DNA of 64,000 nt from Rhodospirillales bacterium. GTDB taxonomy: Bacteria > Pseudomonadota > Alphaproteobacteria > TMED109. The notes below the pieces were generated by a model, which saw nothing but the letters and a program-made list of their open reading frames with translations, was not told the origin of the DNA and searched no databases. The position numbers and the translations under genes are program-made. This document shows, piece by piece, positions 25,592 to 34,005 of this stretch; position 1 is the first letter of the stretch, and each line of letters starts with the position of its first letter. The stretch is from positions 47,405-111,404 of the forward strand of contig JAPPED010000022.1 in NCBI GenBank assembly GCA_028824295.1. Reading direction: 5' to 3'.

Positions 25592-27031
25592 CTACTCGCT
25601 TTCGACCCGCGTCCCGTCAGGATAGGTGGTGACGGTCCGACCCGTCGCCGCGCCGCTTTCAAAGGTCGCCTCGAGTTTCACCCCGTTGGCGTACGTCAGG
25701 ATCCCGGGGCCGTGGAAGTTGCCGTTCTGGAAGCCACCCTCGTACTTGGTCCCGTCGGCGTAGACGAGCACGCCCTCTCCTGTTTGCTGACCGCCTGAGA
25801 TCGCGCCTTCGTACCGCGTCCCGTCCGAATAGACGAGCGTGGCCTGCCCTTCCAGCTGCTTTCCGTTCTCGTACGTCCCTGCGAACGTATTTCCGTCCGG
25901 ATGCGCATATCTGCCCTCGCCGTGAAACTGGTTGTTCAGGAAGGAACCGTCGTAGGTCGCTCCGCTGGCGAACCGGAATGTGCCTTGGCCTTCGCGCTGG
26001 CCGTCGACGAACCCGCCTTCGTAGGTCGATCCGTCGGCAAACTGAAACACGCCGTGCCCTTCGCGCTGGCCGTCAACGAACTCGCCCTCGTACGTGGCGC
26101 CGTCGGCGAGTGTCAGTTTGCCGCTACCGGACATGGTTCCAGCAGCAAAGCTCCCCACGTAGGTGCCGCCATTGGCGAACGTCAGCGTGCCGGTGCCAGC
26201 CATGACGTCGCCCGCAAATGTCCCGACGTAGACGTTACCGTTGGCAAAGGTCAACGTGCCGGTGCCGTGCCGGCGGCCGTTCTCGTACGTCCCAGAGTAC
26301 GTCGCCTCTCCGGGGTGCGTGTACGTGCCCTCACCGTGAAACTGGTTGTCGCGGAACGAGCCTTCATAGCTCCTGCCGTCGGCGAACCGGTACTCGCCTT
26401 CGCCGGTACGGCGTCCGGCCACGAAGTCGCCTTCGTACACGTCGCCACCCTGAAGCGTGAGCTTGCCGAATCCGTCCGGCTGGCCTTCCGTGAACCCCCC
26501 CTCATACCTGCTCCCGTCCGCGTACACCCGTATCCCGCTCCGGCGTTCGCCGCGCTCGTAGGTGCCTGCGAACGTGCTGCCGTCCGGATGCCGATACGTG
26601 CCTTCGCCGTGAAACTGGTCGTTCTCGAATGCGCCCTCGTACTGGGCTCCGTCCGCGAACTCCTGCAGGCCCTGACCCGACCGGACGCCATCCCGGAAGT
26701 CCCCCTCGTACCGGGAACCGTCCGCGTACCGGAAGATCCCTCGCCCGTCTTGCCTGCCCTCTACGAAATCGCCCTCGTAGGTGTCCCCGTTCGCGTACGT
26801 GAGCGTTCCGGGACCGTGCATGACGCCACCGCGTATCTGGCCAACGTAGTGGCTCCCGTCAGCAAAGCGGATTTCCCCCTGGCGCTCGGCCGTGGCGGGG
26901 ACCGGAGGGGGGGGCGGAGGGGCCGGCGCCTCGACTCCTTCGGTTGCCTCCTGAGCTTGCGCAGGCGGTGCGCTCCAAGCACCAAGGACAACGCATAGCG
27001 CGCCAAGGATCTGTGCAGCTAGCAGGGGCAT
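25592..27031 (-). CDS. Secreted MORN-repeat protein (about 18 repeats)
   Basis: A 479-residue protein with a signal peptide (MPLLAAQILGALCVVLG..., cleaved near AQA). A proline-rich linker (EAPAPPPPPPVPA) leads into about 18 tandem 23-residue MORN repeats of the pattern YANGDTYEGDFVEGRQDGRG, which fill the rest of the protein. MORN repeats form an elongated beta sheet. In bacteria, exported forms have no well-established function. A two-repeat block containing QFHGEG and TYxHPxGxTFAGTYE recurs three times, implying internal duplication. The frame is open upstream, but the ATG at 27031 begins the signal peptide. It converges on the sugar dehydrogenase gene with a six-base gap. Confidence 0.88.
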   Translation of the reverse strand: MPLLAAQILGALCVVLGAWSAPPAQAQEATEGVEAPAPPPPPPVPATAERQGEIRFADGSHYVGQIRGGVMHGPGTLTYANGDTYEGDFVEGRQDGRGIFRYADGSRYEGDFRDGVRSGQGLQEFADGAQYEGAFENDQFHGEGTYRHPDGSTFAGTYERGERRSGIRVYADGSRYEGGFTEGQPDGFGKLTLQGGDVYEGDFVAGRRTGEGEYRFADGRSYEGSFRDNQFHGEGTYTHPGEATYSGTYENGRRHGTGTLTFANGNVYVGTFAGDVMAGTGTLTFANGGTYVGSFAAGTMSGSGKLTLADGATYEGEFVDGQREGHGVFQFADGSTYEGGFVDGQREGQGTFRFASGATYDGSFLNNQFHGEGRYAHPDGNTFAGTYENGKQLEGQATLVYSDGTRYEGAISGGQQTGEGVLVYADGTKYEGGFQNGNFHGPGILTYANGVKLEATFESGAATGRTVTTYPDGTRVESE

Positions 27032-27074
27032 GCGGCGGAGTGTAACCGATGCGAAGCCTTGGCGAGAACTTGAT

Positions 27075-27989
27075 TCAGGCCACGGCAACGCGGGCAGCAG
27101 TTCCGGCCCACGTCCCCGACGCGGGCGGGCAAGTACTCCGCTCCCAGTTCGCCGGCTCGGAAAAGATCGCCGACAGCAGGCGGCGGTTCAACTCGTGACC
27201 ACCTCGCACGAACGTCACCCGACCGAGCAGCGGCGCGCCCGCGAGGTAGAGGTCACCAACGCAATCCAACACCTTGTGGCGAATGAACTCGTCGGGAAAG
27301 CGAAGCCCGCCCTTGGCCTGGACGCGCATGCCATCCACCTGGATGACGTTTCCCGGATTGCCGCCCAGGCCCAGCCCCTGGCTGCGCAGCTTCTCTGCAT
27401 CGGCGGGAGTACAGAAGGTGCGGGCCGATGCAATCTCATCCCTGAACCGGGAACCCTCGAGCGCAAATTCGTAGCTCTGCCGGCCAATCGCGGTATCGGG
27501 GTAGTCGATGGTGCCGTGGACCACGAACCCCTCAGCCGGCTCCATCACCACCGTACCGATGCCGTTTTCGACACGCACAGGGCGGCGAACCCGAATCCAG
27601 GACCTGAGACGATCCTGCGCGACCACCCCGGCTTCCTCGAGGGGAGCCACGAGGCTGGCGGCCGAGCCGTCCAGGATCGGAACTTCGCGGCCGTTCAGTT
27701 CCACCCGGGCATTGTCGATGCCCAAACCGGCAAACGTGGCAAGCAGATGCTCCACCGTCCAGATCGTCGCACCATTGCCGGCACCGAGCATCATGGTCCG
27801 GCGCTCGGCATCGGCGACGCGACCCCATTGCGCGGGGACTTCCGGCGACCCGGGTAAGTCCGTGCGCACCAGAACGATGCCGGATCCGGCAGCCGCAGGA
27901 TGGACCGTCATCGCGACCGGTTCGCCCGTAAACAGCCCTAGGTCACGGTATGCAACCGGTCGGGCAACGGTGTGCTCTACTGCGCGCAT
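27075..27989 (-). CDS. lpxC: UDP-3-O-acyl-N-acetylglucosamine deacetylase LpxC
   Basis: A 304-residue zinc deacetylase that commits the cell to lipid A synthesis. Zinc ligands are the His of TVEHLLATFAG, and the His and Asp of RHKVLDCVGDLYLAG. The catalytic-base block is GHELNRRLL. The long open frame extends upstream to 28145, but the ATG at 27989 begins the family N-terminus and gives the normal length. It shows that the host has an outer membrane with lipid A. It is followed on the same strand by the MORN gene. Confidence 0.95.
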   Translation of the reverse strand: MRAVEHTVARPVAYRDLGLFTGEPVAMTVHPAAAGSGIVLVRTDLPGSPEVPAQWGRVADAERRTMMLGAGNGATIWTVEHLLATFAGLGIDNARVELNGREVPILDGSAASLVAPLEEAGVVAQDRLRSWIRVRRPVRVENGIGTVVMEPAEGFVVHGTIDYPDTAIGRQSYEFALEGSRFRDEIASARTFCTPADAEKLRSQGLGLGGNPGNVIQVDGMRVQAKGGLRFPDEFIRHKVLDCVGDLYLAGAPLLGRVTFVRGGHELNRRLLSAIFSEPANWERSTCPPASGTWAGTAARVAVA

Positions 27990-28492
27990 TGGCGATCCCG
28001 GCACGTCCACAATACGGGCGCCACCCCGAGGGCAGCGGAGCCGTGCCGACCAGGGAGCGCCGCGTCCCGCTGGCAAAGCGGTTCCACGGACCCTAGACGC
28101 GACGCGGCCGGAGCCAATGTATCGCCGGGACGCCAGGACGGCCAATCAACAATCATTTCAATTGTTGCAGCGGTGTGAAGCCTCCGGTCGGATCGGACTG
28201 GCCAGCAAGTTCTCTCCAGCCCCCACCGATTAAACGCCCGGACATGGATGACGGGCTGCCCGGGTTCGGCCGTGACCAGGTGTGAGCTGAACCATCGGCC
28301 CAATTGCCGAGGCGGCGCCGCGCCGTCCCGGACGCAATCACGCCTACATGGGGTGCCATCGCGCCGGGGAATCGCTAGAACACGTGTCTGCTGTGCCAGC
28401 AGCGGACCGCCGCCGGCAGCTGCGACGCGCGCCGGCGAATCTCGGAACCTGTAGACCAGGAACTGCGCCACGGATTGGCGCCAGGGGATCTC
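27990..28492. other. Divergent intergenic region with an operator-like palindrome
   Basis: These 503 bases separate lpxC (minus) from an esterase gene (plus). They contain a perfect 7-7-7 inverted repeat at 28147-28167, annotated separately. Long open frames crossing the region are extensions of flanking frames and show no motif. No other structure was recognised. Confidence 0.4.
28147..28167. promoter_or_regulatory. 21-bp operator-like inverted repeat
   Basis: CAACAAT (28147-28153) and ATTGTTG (28161-28167) are perfect inverted arms around the 7-base spacer CATTTCA. The site is AT-rich against a GC-rich background and lies in a divergent promoter region, 158 bases from the lpxC start. It resembles a dimeric regulator site. 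The regulator is unknown. Confidence 0.45.
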
Positions 28493-29452
28493 ATGAGCGA
28501 CATCGACACCATTGATCCTGCTCTCGTCGCCGCCAGCCGCCGCGCTGCGGAAGACGAGCCACCCGTCGATTTCCGGGAGCTCGTCGATGCGCCTGTTACC
28601 GAGATTCGGGCGGCCTACGAAGCCACGTCCGCATATTGGAATGCAAGACCACCGGCACTTGCATCGGTCACCGACACCACGCTGGACGGCCCGCACGGTG
28701 GGCTGCGGGCGCGCGTCTATCGGCCGTCCGACGCCGTCCTTCCCGGGCTGCTCTATTTTCACGGCGGCGGCTTCATGCTCGGGAGCATCGACACGCACGA
28801 CACCATGTGTCGCCTCTTGGCCCGCGAGGCCGGCGCTGCGGTGATCTCCGTGGACTACCGTCTGGCTCCGGAGTACCGATTTCCGGTGGCGATCGAAGAA
28901 TGCCTGTTTGCATGCGACTGGCTGATCGAACAGGCGGCAAAAGTCGATGTCGACGCCACCCGGTTGGCGGTTGGCGGTGACAGCGCCGGGGCCAACCTTG
29001 CCCTCTCCGTTCTTAACGAGAAACGGGAGCCCCTCCGCGCAGGTGTCCTGTTCTATGGCTGCTACGGCCATCTGCCGGAGTTCGGCTACCCGCTTGGCGC
29101 GGCGGCCAAGGCGTACGGGGATGGCCGTTATGGGCTCGGACTCGACATGATGCGGCGGTTCTACGTCGACTACCTGAGTGATGACGCCGACGGGCTCGAT
29201 CCGCGATTCTGTTCGCTCCGCGGCGACTATCACGGCCTGCCTCCGGTCCTGCTGACGGCAGCAGCGCTGGATCCGCTGCGCGACGACGCCGAGGCGTTCC
29301 GGTCGCACCTGGAGGCGGCCAAGGTGCCGCACCGCTACGTCCTGTATCCCGGCATGCCGCACGGCTTCCTCAAGTTCGCGCCCGAAGTTGACGCCGCCCT
29401 GCAGGGACTACGCGATGCAGCAAACTTCCTTCATGGGCACTGGCGGCACTGA
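28493..29452 (+). CDS. Alpha/beta hydrolase of the HSL (family IV) esterase group
   Basis: A 319-residue carboxylesterase-like enzyme. The oxyanion-hole motif is FHGGGFMLGS, and the nucleophile elbow GDSAGANLAL holds the catalytic Ser. The Asp is in DPLRDDAE, and the His in GMPHGFLKF. This is the hormone-sensitive-lipase arrangement, typical for short-chain esters or lactones. AGGGGATC precedes the chosen ATG at 28493. The gene stands alone between divergent lpxC and the yfgM operon; its substrate is unknown. Confidence 0.88.
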   Translation: MSDIDTIDPALVAASRRAAEDEPPVDFRELVDAPVTEIRAAYEATSAYWNARPPALASVTDTTLDGPHGGLRARVYRPSDAVLPGLLYFHGGGFMLGSIDTHDTMCRLLAREAGAAVISVDYRLAPEYRFPVAIEECLFACDWLIEQAAKVDVDATRLAVGGDSAGANLALSVLNEKREPLRAGVLFYGCYGHLPEFGYPLGAAAKAYGDGRYGLGLDMMRRFYVDYLSDDADGLDPRFCSLRGDYHGLPPVLLTAAALDPLRDDAEAFRSHLEAAKVPHRYVLYPGMPHGFLKFAPEVDAALQGLRDAANFLHGHWRH

Positions 29453-29593
29453 AGCGACGCCCTGGGAGTGACATCCTGGCTCCCTCCAAGGCGCTCCGTG
29501 GTGGTAATGTGAGGCCTCCGCGCCCAATCAGGCAGGTCCCGCCGTGGGAAGATGCCCGCCAGTGCTGCTGCCGACCCGACCAAGGAGAAATCG

Positions 29594-30250
29594 TTGAGCG
29601 ATCTGCTACGCGAAATCGACGAGGATATTCGCATCGAACGGTGGCGCCGACTGGGGCGGCGCTACGGCCCGGCTGCGGCAGGCGTCGCGGTGCTGCTCGC
29701 CCTCGCGATCGGCGGCTGGTACCTGTGGCAGAGCCATCTCGAGGAACGGCGGGCAGAAGACGCGGATCGCTACGCCGCGGCGATGGCTGCCCTTGAGAGC
29801 GGCAACACCGGTCTGGGCATTTCCGACCTCGCCGACCTGACGCGTGAGGCCGAACCGGGGTACGCTCTCCTCGCCAGGCTCTCGGAAGCCGCAGCCCTGA
29901 CCGCCTCGGGCGACCCCGCGGCAGCCATCACCCTCTACGACGCGATCGCCAGCGATGACGCCGTGCCGCCGCACTTCCGGGCAGTGGCCGATCTCCACGC
30001 CTCGTACCTCCTGCTTGATCAGGGCGCGGCCGCCGTCATCCGCGACCGTACAGCCTGGCTACTCGAGGATCCCGGCGGCCCATGGTATGCGCTCGCTCGC
30101 GAACTCAACGCGCACCTGGCGTACCGGGAGGCGGAAACGGAGACGGCGAGATCCGAATTTCAGGCTCTTGCCGACGATGCCAGCGTCCCGCGGGGAGTAC
30201 GAACACGCGCCCACCGCATGCTGCTGCTGTGGCCAAACCCGGAGGACTAG
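29594..30250 (+). CDS. YfgM-like tetratricopeptide-repeat membrane protein
   Basis: A 218-residue bitopic membrane protein of the YfgM/ancillary SecYEG group. A short cytoplasmic N-terminus (SDLLREIDEDIRIERWRR) leads to one transmembrane helix (about 28-46) and a periplasmic TPR-like domain. In enterobacteria YfgM binds SecYEG and periplasmic chaperones. A TTG at 29594 is preferred because AAGGAG lies seven bases before it; an ATG at 29552 has a weaker ribosome site. The next gene, bamB, starts at the base after this stop, repeating the yfgM-bamB-der order known from other proteobacteria. Confidence 0.82.
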   Translation: MSDLLREIDEDIRIERWRRLGRRYGPAAAGVAVLLALAIGGWYLWQSHLEERRAEDADRYAAAMAALESGNTGLGISDLADLTREAEPGYALLARLSEAAALTASGDPAAAITLYDAIASDDAVPPHFRAVADLHASYLLLDQGAAAVIRDRTAWLLEDPGGPWYALARELNAHLAYREAETETARSEFQALADDASVPRGVRTRAHRMLLLWPNPED

Positions 30251-31555
30251 ATGAACATCGTCGCCCTCCCAGTCGTCGCATTCCTCCTCGCGGGGTGTAC
30301 ATCCTGGTTCGGTGTCGACGACGAGGTGCCGCTGCCTGGCGAACGGGTGTCGATCCTTACCCTCGAAGAGCGTCTCGCGCCGACTGACGACACGAGCGAC
30401 CCCGTCGTTCTGTCGGAACCGGTAGCGGCCACCTGGTCTCAACAAGACGCGAACGCCGACAACCGACCGCCCCATGCAGTCTATTCCGGCGGGCTCATCG
30501 TCGACTGGAGCCTGGACGTCGGGAGCGCCGAGACCCGAACCTCACGCATCCTGGGCCAGCCGGTGGTCGGAAACGGACATCTCTATTTCCTGGATGCCGA
30601 CGGCCGCGTGATCGCGTTGTCGCTGCAAGACCGGCGATCAGCCTGGACCCGATCCGTCCGCCCTGACGGAGAGGATGGGGGCCGTGGTGTCGGAGGCGGC
30701 GTCGCTCTGGATGGCGATACCCTGTTCGTGAGCACTGGGTACGGCGAAGTACTGGCGCTCGGTGCCCTGAACGGGGACGTGCAGTGGCGTCGTTGGTACG
30801 GGATTCCGTTCCGTGCGGCGCCAACCGTGCATGGAGCCCGCGTGTACGCCGGACTGATCACCGACCAGACCGTCGCGCTTCAGCGCAGCGACGGCAGCGA
30901 GATCTGGTTGCATGAGGGCGCACTCAAACACGGTCCATCGCTGCTGAACGCCCTGCCTGCCGCTGCCAACGACGACGTCGTGATCGCACCCTATTCCACG
31001 GGTGAGATCGTCGCCGTGCGGGCTGATAACGGACGAGAGGCCTGGCGGATTCCGCTGGCGGAGGTCCTTCAGGGTGCGATCCAGATCGAAATCGAGGATA
31101 TCGCCGGCGGCCCTGTCATCGACGCCGACTCTGTCATCGCCGGCGGCGCCACCGGGCAGCTCGGAAGCTTCGACCTCCAGACCGGGGCACTGCAGTGGCG
31201 GGTGCCGCTGACCATCGCGCACACGCCGCGCGTGACCGGGGAGTGGATGTACGCCTTGACCGCCGAGGGGGAAATTGTGTGCCTCCGGCAGAGCACGGGC
31301 AACGTGCGCTGGCGTACCAATCTGGCGGACGCCCTTGCCATCGACGACGAGGAGGACCTGGCCTGGGCCGGGCTGATCATCGCCGGCGGGCAGGTACTGG
31401 TGGCCGGATCCCGGCGAATGGTCGCCCTCGACCCCTCCGATGGCTCGGTGCTGAACACAGCCACCATTCAGGGGGACCCGGCAAGCGCACCGATCGTGGC
31501 CGACGGCACGCTGTACGTGCTGACCCGCGAGGGCGCGGTCGTCGCGCTGAACTGA
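30251..31555 (+). CDS. bamB: Outer membrane assembly lipoprotein BamB (PQQ-like beta-propeller)
   Basis: A 434-residue lipoprotein of the BAM complex. A short signal ends in the lipobox LLAGC (Cys at about 16). The body has repeated propeller blades with the pattern ...A(D/S)GxVxALxxxDGxxxW, such as VIALSLQDRRSAWTR and EIVAVRADNGREAWR. BamB scaffolds BamA and helps deliver barrel proteins. It is sandwiched between yfgM and der with 0- and 11-base spacers, the typical context. The blades are PQQ-like in fold, but BamB binds no PQQ. Confidence 0.9.
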   Translation: MNIVALPVVAFLLAGCTSWFGVDDEVPLPGERVSILTLEERLAPTDDTSDPVVLSEPVAATWSQQDANADNRPPHAVYSGGLIVDWSLDVGSAETRTSRILGQPVVGNGHLYFLDADGRVIALSLQDRRSAWTRSVRPDGEDGGRGVGGGVALDGDTLFVSTGYGEVLALGALNGDVQWRRWYGIPFRAAPTVHGARVYAGLITDQTVALQRSDGSEIWLHEGALKHGPSLLNALPAAANDDVVIAPYSTGEIVAVRADNGREAWRIPLAEVLQGAIQIEIEDIAGGPVIDADSVIAGGATGQLGSFDLQTGALQWRVPLTIAHTPRVTGEWMYALTAEGEIVCLRQSTGNVRWRTNLADALAIDDEEDLAWAGLIIAGGQVLVAGSRRMVALDPSDGSVLNTATIQGDPASAPIVADGTLYVLTREGAVVALN

Positions 31556-31566
31556 GGGCAGAGTTC

Positions 31567-32916
31567 ATGCAGTTGCGGGTGGCAATCGTCGGCCGCCCCA
31601 ACGTCGGCAAGTCCACGCTGTTCAACCGATTGGCGGGCCGGCGGGCGGCGCTCGTCGACCCCAATCCCGGCATGACGCGGGACCTGAACGTCTCGTCCGG
31701 GCAAATCGGGGCTGAGGATTTCGAGATCGTCGACACGCCCGGTCTCGAAGAGGCCGACACCGGCACGCTGGCTGCCCGAATGAGCGAAGCGAGTGAACGG
31801 GCTCTCGCCGAAGCGGATCTGGTCCTGTTCGTGATCGATGGCCGGCAGGGCGTGACCCCAGTCGATCGGGAGTACGCACGTCTAGCGCGAACGCACGCCC
31901 GCGAAGTCACCCTGCTGGTCAACAAGTGCGACAGCCCCGCCTTGGCGGCGCAGGCGGTCGAAGGGTTCGAACTCGGGCTCGGTGAGCCGATCCCGATCTC
32001 CGCCGAGCATGGCCTCGGAATCGGCGATGTCGAAGCGGTAATCGCTGCGCGGAACGCCTCCGCAACGCCGGCGGATGCGGACGCCCCGGACCAGGCACGG
32101 CCCATCCCCATCGCCATCGTCGGCCGTCCCAACAGCGGCAAGTCCACTCTTACCAATCGCCTGCTGGGCGAAGACCGGATGCTGACCGGGCCGGAACCAG
32201 GGATTACACGCGATTCGGTCGGCCACGCCTGGACCTGGCGGGGTCGCCGGATCGAACTCGTCGACACCGCCGGACTGAGACGGACCAGCCGCGTTGATTC
32301 CCGGCCGGAAGCGGTTTCCGCCGAGTCCACGAGACGGGCGCTTCGCTTCGCGGAAGCGGCAGTACTCATGCTCGACTGCAGCGAAGCCCTGGTGGACCAG
32401 GACCTCGCCATCGCGGCGGAAGTGATACAGGAAGGTCGCGCGCTGGTGGTTGCCGCCAACAAATGGGATCTGGTCCGACAACCCGCCGCCATGCGGCGGG
32501 CCCTGGTCGAGCGGCTCGACGATACGTTGCCGCAGGCGCGCGGCGTCCCCTGTGTTGCGCTCTCCGCCTTGACCGGCCACGGGACCAGCCGCCTCATGCA
32601 AGCAGTCTTCACCGTCCATCAGCGATGGAACCGGCGCGTGCCGACACCTGCACTGAACCGCTGGCTACGCGCTCAGACCGACGCACATCAACCACCCCGG
32701 GCCGGCGGGCGGGCCCAGCGCCTGCGTTTCATGACACAGGTCAACGTCCGCCCGCCCACATTCGCCCTGTTCGCCAATCACCCGGGGGGGCTTCCGCGGA
32801 GCTATGTCCGCTACCTGGCCAACGGCCTCCGCGAGACCTTCGACCTTGACGGCGTGCCCCTCCGGATCATGGTCCGCAAAGGCGACAACCCCTACGCGAA
32901 CAAGGCCGACAACTGA
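31567..32916 (+). CDS. der: Ribosome-associated GTPase Der (EngA)
   Basis: A 449-residue tandem GTPase needed for 50S ribosome assembly. The first G domain has GRPNVGKST (residues 9-17), DTPG and NKCD; the second has GRPNSGKST, DTAG and NKWD. A C-terminal KH-like RNA-binding domain follows (RLRFMTQVNVRPPTFALF). The frame is open through upstream bamB, but the ATG at 31567 starts the conserved MQLRVAIVGRPN. It is the last gene of the yfgM-bamB-der operon. Confidence 0.97.
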   Translation: MQLRVAIVGRPNVGKSTLFNRLAGRRAALVDPNPGMTRDLNVSSGQIGAEDFEIVDTPGLEEADTGTLAARMSEASERALAEADLVLFVIDGRQGVTPVDREYARLARTHAREVTLLVNKCDSPALAAQAVEGFELGLGEPIPISAEHGLGIGDVEAVIAARNASATPADADAPDQARPIPIAIVGRPNSGKSTLTNRLLGEDRMLTGPEPGITRDSVGHAWTWRGRRIELVDTAGLRRTSRVDSRPEAVSAESTRRALRFAEAAVLMLDCSEALVDQDLAIAAEVIQEGRALVVAANKWDLVRQPAAMRRALVERLDDTLPQARGVPCVALSALTGHGTSRLMQAVFTVHQRWNRRVPTPALNRWLRAQTDAHQPPRAGGRAQRLRFMTQVNVRPPTFALFANHPGGLPRSYVRYLANGLRETFDLDGVPLRIMVRKGDNPYANKADN

Positions 32917-32955
32917 TCCGGGCGAAGTTGCTTCCGCCGTCAGCGCTCTGGCGAC

Positions 32956-33831
32956 TCAGCCTGCGGTCCCCGCCTTGCGTCGGCTGTGCTGGCGACCCAT
33001 TGCGGCGACCTCACGGGTGGTGGCACCAATTTTCACTCCTGCATCGATGAGCGCGGCCACGTTGTCGCGCTGCATGATGTCGAGGAAAGCGATTCCCGAC
33101 CGGTCGCAGGCAGTCTTGACCCGTTCCCTTGCCGCCAGCATGTCAGGCGGATAGGGTGGATCGTGCGCCTCCCGATACCCGTAGGACATGCCCATGTCAC
33201 CGGGTCCCCATTCAGCGAAGGCGATTCCTGGTACGGCGATGCTGGCCTCCGCCTGGACCAGTGCCCGCCGGTTTTCGATCTTCAGGCCCAACATCAGCTC
33301 ACCGCTTGGGTTGAGCGGCCAAACGTCGGCGCACTCCAGATAGTCCGCCACCGACAGACCCCAGATTTCGGCAGCGGTGTGCTGGCCACCTGATCCACGG
33401 CGGCCCGCTTCCAAAAGACTGCCGACACCAAGATCCTGAAAGGAATACCTTGCCCCCTCGACAAACGCCTTCACGGCCGCAGGGGCTTCCGCGTGACACA
33501 GGATCAGACCATGCACCCCCGCGGCCAGGGCTTGCTGGATCATCCAGCGATTGGTGCGCACGGTTCGGGCGTCACTGCCGTCGGTCGGCAGCGTGACGAT
33601 CACGGCCGGAGTACGGTGACCGGTGTCGGCGGGACCGCCGGCCACCAACCCGCGCATGAAGTCGCCCAATCGAGTCGTGTCGAAGGGTTGGTGCTCCAGA
33701 TCCACAATCAGGCAGTCGGCCCAGGTACCGGCCTGCCGGACGCCGCTCCCGTGGGTCAGCTCGACGACCGTATCGCTGTACACCGGCTGACCCGCCGCCA
33801 GCAGTTCAATCGCGCGGTTGATCCTGGGCAC
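32956..33831 (-). CDS. HpcH/HpaI-family aldolase/citrate lyase-like enzyme
   Basis: A 291-residue class-II pyruvate aldolase-like protein. The blocks DCLIVDLEHQPFD, MIQQALAAGVHGLILCH, QAEASIAVPGIAFAEWGPGDMGMSYG and the final AAxIDAGVKIGATT match the HpcH/HpaI TIM barrel. The metal ligands are probably the Glu of QAE and the Asp of PGD. Family members cleave or make 4-hydroxy-2-oxo acids, releasing pyruvate. It converges on der, 40 bases away, and lies next to a pyruvate-type aminotransferase. The exact substrate is unknown. Confidence 0.85.
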   Translation of the reverse strand: MPRINRAIELLAAGQPVYSDTVVELTHGSGVRQAGTWADCLIVDLEHQPFDTTRLGDFMRGLVAGGPADTGHRTPAVIVTLPTDGSDARTVRTNRWMIQQALAAGVHGLILCHAEAPAAVKAFVEGARYSFQDLGVGSLLEAGRRGSGGQHTAAEIWGLSVADYLECADVWPLNPSGELMLGLKIENRRALVQAEASIAVPGIAFAEWGPGDMGMSYGYREAHDPPYPPDMLAARERVKTACDRSGIAFLDIMQRDNVAALIDAGVKIGATTREVAAMGRQHSRRKAGTAG

Positions 33832-34005
33832 TGATGTATCCTACTGAACGGATGGGCAGTTCAAGGGTATCCGGACCGGCAGGAACGAGCCCTGGGCACA
33901 ACGCTGATGTCAGGCTGCCGGTCTCTGCAGCGGCCCCCGCGGCCATTCGCACCTCCCGCGGACAGGCACGGCCAAAGGGGCTGGGCGCTCGTTCTGTCCG
34001 TGTCT

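Noticed and set aside
25901..26998. Plus-strand frame of 365 codons with repetitive Val/Arg/Pro sequence
   Set aside because: It is the antisense of the MORN repeats; its apparent repeats only mirror the real gene's.
27977..29362. Minus-strand frame of 461 codons opposite the esterase gene
   Set aside because: The esterase has all catalytic motifs; this frame has none.
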